A stretch of 43,593 bases of DNA, taken from NCBI GenBank assembly GCA_947625975.1, contig CANQQL010000006.1:1-43593 (forward strand). The letters run 5' to 3'. The translations under genes were made by a program, and so were the position numbers. The number at the start of each line of letters is the position of its first letter. Within the stretch, counting starts at the first letter, position 1. Positions 15,365 through 22,659 of the stretch are shown here, piece by piece. The notes below the pieces were generated by a model that saw nothing but the letters and a program-made list of their open reading frames with translations, did not search any database and had not been told where the DNA came from. The DNA is from an uncultured Bacilli bacterium (GTDB lineage Bacteria; Bacillota_I; Bacilli_A; RFN20; CAG-826).

Positions 15365-17450
15365 AGTAAAAAATAATAGTAAAAAAGATTTTCAAACAAT
15401 ATCTTTATTGGGTAGTAAAAGCATTACTATTCGGGCTTTGTTTTGTGCTTTTCTAGCTGATTCTACATCGAAAATTTCCAATTTTTCTCATAGTGAAGAT
15501 GTTGATGCCACGATTAAGGCATTAAAAGTTTTGGGTGGAAATATTATTAAAAGAAATGACTCTCTTTTTGTTTATAAAAGAAAGATTCTCGATAAAAGTT
15601 CTTTTAAAATAAATGTTTGCTCTTCCGCAACTTTATTAAGATTTATTATTCCACTATTTTTAATCATTTATCCTAAGAGAGAATTAATAATTACAATGAA
15701 TGATGATTTATGTAATCGACCACTTGATGGATATGAGCAAATGTTTAAAGAAAATAATGTGGTCTTTAATAAATGCGGTAATACTTTAAATATATGTGGG
15801 GAAATAAAACAAAACAAAATCACCCTAGATGGTGCGAAATCTTCGCAATTTATCTCTGGATTCTTGTTATCTCTACCACAAAGAACTAGCGACACAATCA
15901 TGTGCATTAAAAGTGAAATAAATTCTTATGGGTATGTGAATATGACCTTAAAGATAATGGAATATTTTTCTGTAAAGGCAAATTTAGCTTATGTTAAAGG
16001 AAGACAAAAATATCAGGGCAAAAATTTAATTGTTGAAGGTGACTTTTCTAATGCTAGTTTGTTCTTTGCACTTGCCTTAAATAAGAAAGAAACAAAATTT
16101 AAAAACATATCTTTAAATTCTCTTCAACCGGATAGTGCTATTCTTCGAATTTTACAAGATGCTGGAGCAAAGATGCAATTTGAAGATGATACATTAACTA
16201 TCTATCAATCGGCATTAAGAGGCTTTTCATTAAATTTGAATAATTGCATTGATTTGTCTTTGATGTTATTCTCTTTGGCGGTAAACTGTAGAGAAAAAAG
16301 TATTTTCCAGGGCATTGAGCGCTTAAAATATAAAGAATCAGATCGTTTAAAAGAAATTTTAAAAATTTTTGATCTGCTAAATGTCAAATATACTTATCAT
16401 TTAGATGAATTAATAATTTACCCTTCTAAAATAGAGTTAGATCCATTTATAAATAGTCCCAAAGATCATCGCCTTATTCACGCCTTGATTTATTTAGCGA
16501 GTTTATGTGATAAGGAAATTGAACTTACGAATGCTCAATATATTTATAAATCTGATTTGAAAATATTAGCTAATTTGCGTCATATCATTGATATTACTAT
16601 AAATAAACCGCAAGTTTTAATATCGATAAAATCATTGGAAGATTTACATTTAAAAGCGGATGGATATGTTATGGGTTATAAAAAATATACGCTTTTTGCA
16701 CCAAATTATTTTACTTTTTCCGAAATAAAAAAAGCTACAAAACTTAAGAAAATATTTCTTTTGCTCAATGCTTTAATTCATCAAAGTAAATTGTTAGATT
16801 TTAAAAAAGAAGTTGATAAACTTTGTACTCTAAATGTTTCCTTTATTATCCAAGATGTCGGAGCACTTAATTATTTAAAAAGTAAGATTTCTCCAGATCG
16901 AATAATTTTTAATCCTTATACTTTGGTTTGTCAACAAGATGAATTAGCTGCGTATCAATTAAATAGTAAAATTACAATTGGTATAAGTAGCGAAATTACC
17001 TTACAAGATACTTACAAAACCTTAAAAGCAGGAGATTCATTTGCTTTGGTTTTTGGTTACGCACCAATGTACCAAAGTTATCGCAAATTATTAACACTAT
17101 ATCAAAATCATGTCCATCGAGAATACGATAAAACCAATTTGTTTTTAAGAGAAGACACAAGAAATGATTTTTATCACATTACGGAAAATAAATATGGTAC
17201 GGTTATATATCGACCATATATCTTATCTTATCTAGAAAATATGTCTTTAATGCTAAATGCCAAATATATATATTTGGATTCAAATTTTATAAATGTAAAG
17301 AAATTTCAAAAAATCGTAAAACTTGTTCAAGATATTTTACATAATAAAATTACGGAAGACAAAGTTTTAATTATTTTAGCAAATTTAAATTTAAAAATCG
17401 AAAATGGGTTTAAGTATCAAGATTCGATATATAAGGAGAAAGCGCTATGA
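15354..17450 (+). CDS. aroA: EPSP synthase fused to a TrhP1 (YrrN)-like U32 domain
   Basis: 698 residues, far longer than AroA (about 430). Residues 1 to about 412 are EPSP synthase: GSKSITIRAL, CSSATLLRF, CNRPLDGYEQM, DGAKSSQFISGF, GDFSNASLFFAL, RLKYKESDRL and DHRLIHALIYLAS. Residues about 418-698 match the TrhP1/YrrN-type U32 protein: an opening strand like YKKYTLFAPNYF, FLLLNALIHQSKL, IIQDVGALNYL, FGYAPMYQSYRKL, REYDKTNLFLRED and FKYQDSIYKEKAL. Like YrrN it lacks the four-Cys cluster (only C491 and C526 in this part). The AroA half makes EPSP, step 6. The next gene is the TrhP2-like partner, just as yrrN and yrrO adjoin in Bacillus. The ATG overlaps the end of aroF. The fusion is seen directly; a shared function is inferred. 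Confidence 0.86.
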   Translation: MNIKVKNNSKKDFQTISLLGSKSITIRALFCAFLADSTSKISNFSHSEDVDATIKALKVLGGNIIKRNDSLFVYKRKILDKSSFKINVCSSATLLRFIIPLFLIIYPKRELIITMNDDLCNRPLDGYEQMFKENNVVFNKCGNTLNICGEIKQNKITLDGAKSSQFISGFLLSLPQRTSDTIMCIKSEINSYGYVNMTLKIMEYFSVKANLAYVKGRQKYQGKNLIVEGDFSNASLFFALALNKKETKFKNISLNSLQPDSAILRILQDAGAKMQFEDDTLTIYQSALRGFSLNLNNCIDLSLMLFSLAVNCREKSIFQGIERLKYKESDRLKEILKIFDLLNVKYTYHLDELIIYPSKIELDPFINSPKDHRLIHALIYLASLCDKEIELTNAQYIYKSDLKILANLRHIIDITINKPQVLISIKSLEDLHLKADGYVMGYKKYTLFAPNYFTFSEIKKATKLKKIFLLLNALIHQSKLLDFKKEVDKLCTLNVSFIIQDVGALNYLKSKISPDRIIFNPYTLVCQQDELAAYQLNSKITIGISSEITLQDTYKTLKAGDSFALVFGYAPMYQSYRKLLTLYQNHVHREYDKTNLFLREDTRNDFYHITENKYGTVIYRPYILSYLENMSLMLNAKYIYLDSNFINVKKFQKIVKLVQDILHNKITEDKVLIILANLNLKIENGFKYQDSIYKEKAL

Positions 17451-18649
17451 AAAGGGTTGAATTACTTGCACCGGCCGGTGACTTAGATCGTCTTAAATTA
17501 GCGCTTATTTATGGCGCAGACGCAGTTTACATAGGTGGGAAAGAAATGTCTCTTCGTTCTCATGCTTCTAATTTTACTTTAGAAGATATAGATGAGGCGG
17601 TGAAATTTGCGCATAATTTGAACAAGAAAGTTTATGTAACGTGTAATATGATAATGCACAACGAAGATAAAAAGCAGGCCTTAGAGTATTTAAGGGCATT
17701 AAAAAAATGCCAGGTTGATGGGATTATTACATCATCCTTAGATTTAATAAATCTTAATAATAAATTTGTGGGAAATGAAATGCATATTTCCACGCAATTA
17801 TCGACTTTAAATGAAGAAGCTATTAAATATTACCAGCAATTTAAGATAACAAGAGTAGTTTTAGGCCGCGAATGTTCGATTAAAGAAATTAAAGAAATAA
17901 CTGCGCATACACCAGTTGAGATTGAGGTGTTTATTCATGGCGGAATGTGTTCATCATATTCAGGCAAATGTATGCTTTCAAACGTTATGACATTGCGCGA
18001 TGCCAACAGGGGAGGATGTGCTCATTCTTGCCGTTGGAAATATTTTCTTTATAATGATCAGCGAAAAATTAATAAAAAGAATGAATATTTTGCAATGTCA
18101 AGTAAAGATCTTTGCGCGATAAGATATATTCCTGCTTTAATCAAAGCAGGGGTCGCCTCTTTAAAAATCGAAGGCAGAATGAAGTCTTATAATTATCTTG
18201 CATCAATAATTTCAGCTTATCGAAAATGTATTGATGACTATTATGCAAAGAAAAAATTAAATTTTAAATACTATTATGAATTAATGTCATATGGTGAAAA
18301 TCGTTTGACCGGACATGGCTTTTTAAATGGTGAGGTAACACCCAATGAGCAATTATTTGTTTTAAATGATGAGTTTAAAAATGCCGGCGACTTTATTGGA
18401 ATCGTACGTGGTTATGATGATAAAAATGGCCTAGCTGATATAGAGATTAAAAACAAAATTGTCCAAGGAGAAGAATACCTTAAAATTTCGCCCGGTCAAA
18501 AACCAAAAAAATTCAAACTGCTAGCACTTTATTTTGAAAAAAAAGCAGTAGGCTCTTATACAATTGCGAAGAATATTGTACAAATCAAAACACATGAAAG
18601 ATTTAAACCATATGATATTATTCATGCGAGAAAACTTAAAATTAATTAG
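17447..18649 (+). CDS. trhP2: U32-family protein, TrhP2 (YrrO)-like tRNA hydroxylation protein
   Basis: 400 residues, normal for YrrO/TrhP2. It starts VELLAPAGDLDRLK and has GADAVYIGG, then the four-Cys set C168, C175, C191 and C195 (HGGMCSSYSGKC, GGCAHSC), KIEGRMKS and a C-terminal beta domain. In Bacillus, YrrN and YrrO (TrhP1 and TrhP2) are needed for 5-hydroxyuridine at the tRNA wobble position; the E. coli homologue TrhP (YegQ) depends on prephenate and probably an iron-sulfur cluster. The ATG overlaps the aroA/trhP1 stop (ATGA) and has AAGGAG ahead of it, so the two proteins are made together. Last gene of the aro operon; its stop overlaps the convergent mutM/coaE stop by 8 bases. The family is sure, the exact role by homology. 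Confidence 0.86.
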   Translation: MKRVELLAPAGDLDRLKLALIYGADAVYIGGKEMSLRSHASNFTLEDIDEAVKFAHNLNKKVYVTCNMIMHNEDKKQALEYLRALKKCQVDGIITSSLDLINLNNKFVGNEMHISTQLSTLNEEAIKYYQQFKITRVVLGRECSIKEIKEITAHTPVEIEVFIHGGMCSSYSGKCMLSNVMTLRDANRGGCAHSCRWKYFLYNDQRKINKKNEYFAMSSKDLCAIRYIPALIKAGVASLKIEGRMKSYNYLASIISAYRKCIDDYYAKKKLNFKYYYELMSYGENRLTGHGFLNGEVTPNEQLFVLNDEFKNAGDFIGIVRGYDDKNGLADIEIKNKIVQGEEYLKISPGQKPKKFKLLALYFEKKAVGSYTIAKNIVQIKTHERFKPYDIIHARKLKIN

Positions 18650-20051
18650 GTAGTTTATTTAAAATAGTTTGTAAGATTTTAGCTAACTCTTTTTGTAGTT
18701 CAACAATATTAATATCCGGAGTGGTTATAAAATCCATTTTGTCTTTATTTTCAAAAAACGCATTATTTTGATTTAATTTCAGATACCCATCAATATCTTC
18801 GACTTTTCTTTTCTTTAGGTTCTGAATTTGTTTTTCTTCGGATATATCTATGCCTATTATGTAGTCGCACATATAATCCATATGGGAACTGAATAGTAAG
18901 GGTACTTCAAGAAAAACTAATTTTGATTGAGAATTTTTTATAAAATTTAATAATTGTTCCTCCACTAAAGGGTGAATTATACTTTCTAGAAAAAGTTTTT
19001 TCTTGGCATCTTTTAAGATGATTTCTTTAATAATTTTTTTATCGATTTTATCGTTTGTTATAGCTTTATTAAAATGGCGTTTAATTTTTGCAATTACAGT
19101 GTTATCTTTATACAAGTTATGAACAATTTCATCACTAGATATAGTATCATAACCGAGATCTTTAAAATAATTTAAAGCAGTAGATTTACCGGAGGCTATC
19201 TTTCCGACAATTCCCACAACGGTTTTGTTAAATTGCAATTTTTGGCATTTAGGACAATAGGTGGTACCGCGACCGCCAACGGTAATTTTTTTAAGCTTAT
19301 AACCACAATTTGAACAAGTAGATCCTTTCTTTCCATAGACTAAAAGTTCGTGTTGAAACATGCCATCAATTCCTCGTGCGGCATGATAAGATTTGACAGT
19401 TGAGCCACCCAATTTAATGGCTTTATTTAAGACGATAACCGCGTTATCTACAAGGCTTTTTATTTGCTCGTCGCTAAGATCTTTTGAGGGAGTTAAAGGA
19501 TTGATTTTACTCATAAATAAAACTTCATCGGCGTAAATATTTCCTAATCCGGCGATAATGCTTTGGTCCATAATAGATACTTTAATAGGAACGTTTGTGT
19601 TTAATTTTTCTTTTAAATTATCAATATTTTTAATTTCAAAAGGTTCTTGCCCAAGTTTTTTAAGCATTTCCTCTTGATCTAGTTTATCAGATTCAATTAG
19701 TTTCATGATTCCAAAGCAGCGGGTGTCATCATAGGAAATCCTTTTCCCATCATTTAAGGTGAAAATAACCCGGGCATGCGAGCTTTTTGTTTCATCCTTA
19801 AGTAACTCAATATATTTTCCTTCCATTCTTAAGTGAGAAATCAAGACTAAATTGTCGCTTAAATAAAAAAGTAAGTATTTTCCTTTTCGTTGAATATCTA
19901 AAAAAGTTTTTCCTTCCAATTTATTTTTAAACTCGTTAAGTGGAGATAATATCATTTTCGGATATAAAATTTCTACTTTTTGAATAGTTTTTCCAACTAA
20001 AAGAGGCGTTAAAATTCTTTTTACTGTTTCAACTTCTGGTAATTCCGGCAT
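18642..20051 (-). CDS. mutM/coaE: Fused formamidopyrimidine-DNA glycosylase - dephospho-CoA kinase
   Basis: 469 residues. Residues 1 to about 272 are Fpg/MutM: it begins MPELPEVETV with catalytic P2 and E3, has K58 in RKGKYLLF, DQSIIAGLGNIYADE, and a zinc finger with Cys 246, 249, 266 and 269. Only about ten residues later comes dephospho-CoA kinase (about 278-469): P-loop GIVGKIASGKST (280-291), DTISSDEIV, and EVPLLFSSHMDY. The first half removes 8-oxoguanine and formamidopyrimidines from DNA; the second makes CoA with ATP. mutM and coaE are neighbours downstream of polA in many Firmicutes, so the fusion probably arose by loss of a stop. Both active sites look intact. Eight bases lie between the polA stop and this ATG, with AGGTGA as Shine-Dalgarno. 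Confidence 0.93.
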   Translation of the reverse strand: MPELPEVETVKRILTPLLVGKTIQKVEILYPKMILSPLNEFKNKLEGKTFLDIQRKGKYLLFYLSDNLVLISHLRMEGKYIELLKDETKSSHARVIFTLNDGKRISYDDTRCFGIMKLIESDKLDQEEMLKKLGQEPFEIKNIDNLKEKLNTNVPIKVSIMDQSIIAGLGNIYADEVLFMSKINPLTPSKDLSDEQIKSLVDNAVIVLNKAIKLGGSTVKSYHAARGIDGMFQHELLVYGKKGSTCSNCGYKLKKITVGGRGTTYCPKCQKLQFNKTVVGIVGKIASGKSTALNYFKDLGYDTISSDEIVHNLYKDNTVIAKIKRHFNKAITNDKIDKKIIKEIILKDAKKKLFLESIIHPLVEEQLLNFIKNSQSKLVFLEVPLLFSSHMDYMCDYIIGIDISEEKQIQNLKKRKVEDIDGYLKLNQNNAFFENKDKMDFITTPDINIVELQKELAKILQTILNKLPN

Positions 20052-20059
20052 ATTTTCAC

Positions 20060-22657
20060 CTACTTTGCATCATACCAAGTTTTCGCATAACTACCATCTA
20101 CTTTTAATTTTACCGGTAATTTCGGATAAACTTGTTCCATTAAGTTTTTAATTTTTTTACTGACAATACTTATTTCGTTTTTGGGAACTTTAAAAATTAA
20201 TTCATCATGAATTTGTAAAACTAATTTGGTCTCGTATTTATTTTCGCTAAGCATTTTATCAATATTTACCATCGCCATTTTGATTAAATCCGCAGCTGTT
20301 CCCTGAATAGGTGCGTTTGTAGCGGCCCGTTTGGCAAATTCTCGCACTTGATAATTTGGATCGTGAATTTCTCTTAAATATCTGACACGTCCAAATATCG
20401 TTCTTACATAGCCATCTTTTTCAGCATTTGTGATAATGTTGGACATAAAATACTTAATTTCCGGATAAGTGTCGTAAAAACTTTTAATGATTTCTCTGGC
20501 CTCAAAAGCAGAAATCTCTAATTGTTCTGATAAACCCCAATCGGAAATTCCATAAACTATGCCGAAATTGACGGCTTTTGCTTTTCGGCGATCGGCACTT
20601 GTAATCTCAGTCTTATGAAAAACATGTCTGGCAGTTGCTTCGTGAATGTCTTCATCGTTATTAAATGCATCAATTAATTTCGTACAGTTACTAAGTGCTG
20701 CTAAAACTCTTAATTCAACTTGTGAGTAGTCAAATGATAAGATGTAATAATCGTCATTATAGTAAAAGGCTTTGCGAATACATTTCGCTTCTTCATCGCG
20801 AACAGAAATATTCTGAAGATTAGGATTTGAGGATGACAATCGTCCAGTCGTAGTTTCAGCTTGGTTAAATTTCGGATGAAGTTTACCATCCTCATAAATA
20901 TGGACAAGTAATCCATCAATATATGTTGAGGTTAATTTGGCGTATTTACGATATTCTAAGATTAAAGGAATAATTTCGTGCTTATGAGCAACTTTTTTCA
21001 AAACATCGATAGAAGTAGAGAATTTTTTATCTCCTTCAAATACACCAAGCCTTATTAATAATTCCGAAATTTGTTTTGGAGAAGCAATATTAAATTTTTC
21101 ACCGGCTATTTCGTAAATTCGATTTTCTAATTCTTTTTGTTTGTCATAAAATGCTTGTCCGATTTCTTTTAATTGATGGGCATTTAGCGGAAATCCTTCA
21201 ATTTCCATTTTGGCTAAAACATTTGTTAATGGCAATTCGACTTCATTATATAGCTTAAATAATTGTAAATCCGAAATTTGTTTTTCAATATCGTGCTTTA
21301 AGTGTAAAGAATAAAACGCTATTTCACAAACTCTTTTTATCTCTTTGCTGTTATCGGAAAATAAGTCTATAACATCATCTTGGCGAGTTAGAGACGTCGA
21401 AAAAAAGTTAAAAATTGCATCTATATTGTTGTTTAAAGATGAATCAATCATATAAGAGGCAATTAAAAGATCAAAAGTCAAGCCTGATAAATTTATCCCA
21501 ATTCTTGACAATGCCACTTTATTAGCCTTAAAGTCATAGCAACATTTTTTTATCTCGTTACTCTCAAGAATACTTTTTAATCTTGAATCTTTTTTAGCAT
21601 CTTCAATGCTAAGATAATAAATATTATTCAGAGTAGAAATAGCAATACCGGAAATAGAACTATCATAGTAATTTGTTTCATCGTAATTTAATGCTAGACC
21701 CACAATATTATCACTTATTTCTGGGAGACTTTTTACTTCTTTATAATCAATATTTGTTGACTTGCTGGTAGTCCTAATAAATTTTTGATCAATTTTATTC
21801 ATCAGTGTTCTTAAATCATAACGTTTACAAAATTCCGAAAGACGGTTAAAATCAAAACCATAATAGATTGTATCTTCTAAATTAAATGGCAATAATAAGT
21901 CAGTTTTAATTTGTGCTAGATGCTTACAAAGTTTGCCAGACTCTTGATTTTCAATAATAGAAGTATATATTTTGCCTGTTCTTGTTTTTGCAGCTTCAAT
22001 AATATTTTCAAGATTATCCAATTCATTTAATAATTTTACTGCGGTTTTGATTCCGATTCCTGGAATACCCTTTAAGTTATCCGAGGAATCGCCCATTAAA
22101 CCTTTAAAGTCCGGAATCTGATCTGGACGAAGACCCATCTCTTCAAAAAGAGTATCCTCATCCATAACTCTAATGTCACTTAAACCTTTTTTGATTAAAT
22201 TAATTTTTATGTGTTTGTCAATGAGTTGTAAAAAGTCTTTATCGGAGGTATAAATGGTTACTTCATAGCCTTCACTTTGGGCCAATTTAGCGGCTGTTCC
22301 GGCAATATCATCGCCTTCAAAACCCTCTAATTCATATGTATAAACTCCTAAGGCAGATAAAAGTTCACGGGCAATTGGCATTTGTTCAATTAATTCTTTA
22401 TCGACTGGTTTACGATTGGCTTTATATGAATCTAATTCTTGATGGCGGAAAGTCTTTTTACCTGTATCAAAAACTACGAGAAAGCGCTCTTCGCCTTTAA
22501 AACCATTGATAATTCGCGCGAGCATATTCGAAAAAGCAAAAATTGCGTTAGTGGGTGTGCCATCTTTTGCACGCATTAAAGGAGCATTGGGATTAAATGT
22601 TGCAAAATAAGCACGAAACAAGAGAGAATTGCCATCAATAATAATGATTTTTTTCAT
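20060..22657 (-). CDS. polA: DNA polymerase I
   Basis: 865 residues, normal for PolA. The 5' nuclease domain (about 1-290) begins IIIDGNSLLFRAYFA. The middle 3'-5' exonuclease-like domain (about 300-470) has lost its metal ligands: the DxE position reads LALNYDETN, and the later Asp sites are also changed (CCYDFKANK, CEIAFYSLHL). It is therefore probably inactive for proofreading, as in Bacillus. The polymerase domain has SFDYSQVELRVLAAL (motif A), RRKAKAVNFGIVYG (motif B) and QIHDELIF (motif C). It fills gaps in repair and removes Okazaki primers, which suits its place between dnaE and mutM. GGAGG precedes the ATG, 2 bases after the dnaE stop. Confidence 0.96.
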   Translation of the reverse strand: MKKIIIIDGNSLLFRAYFATFNPNAPLMRAKDGTPTNAIFAFSNMLARIINGFKGEERFLVVFDTGKKTFRHQELDSYKANRKPVDKELIEQMPIARELLSALGVYTYELEGFEGDDIAGTAAKLAQSEGYEVTIYTSDKDFLQLIDKHIKINLIKKGLSDIRVMDEDTLFEEMGLRPDQIPDFKGLMGDSSDNLKGIPGIGIKTAVKLLNELDNLENIIEAAKTRTGKIYTSIIENQESGKLCKHLAQIKTDLLLPFNLEDTIYYGFDFNRLSEFCKRYDLRTLMNKIDQKFIRTTSKSTNIDYKEVKSLPEISDNIVGLALNYDETNYYDSSISGIAISTLNNIYYLSIEDAKKDSRLKSILESNEIKKCCYDFKANKVALSRIGINLSGLTFDLLIASYMIDSSLNNNIDAIFNFFSTSLTRQDDVIDLFSDNSKEIKRVCEIAFYSLHLKHDIEKQISDLQLFKLYNEVELPLTNVLAKMEIEGFPLNAHQLKEIGQAFYDKQKELENRIYEIAGEKFNIASPKQISELLIRLGVFEGDKKFSTSIDVLKKVAHKHEIIPLILEYRKYAKLTSTYIDGLLVHIYEDGKLHPKFNQAETTTGRLSSSNPNLQNISVRDEEAKCIRKAFYYNDDYYILSFDYSQVELRVLAALSNCTKLIDAFNNDEDIHEATARHVFHKTEITSADRRKAKAVNFGIVYGISDWGLSEQLEISAFEAREIIKSFYDTYPEIKYFMSNIITNAEKDGYVRTIFGRVRYLREIHDPNYQVREFAKRAATNAPIQGTAADLIKMAMVNIDKMLSENKYETKLVLQIHDELIFKVPKNEISIVSKKIKNLMEQVYPKLPVKLKVDGSYAKTWYDAK

Positions 22658-22659
22658 TT

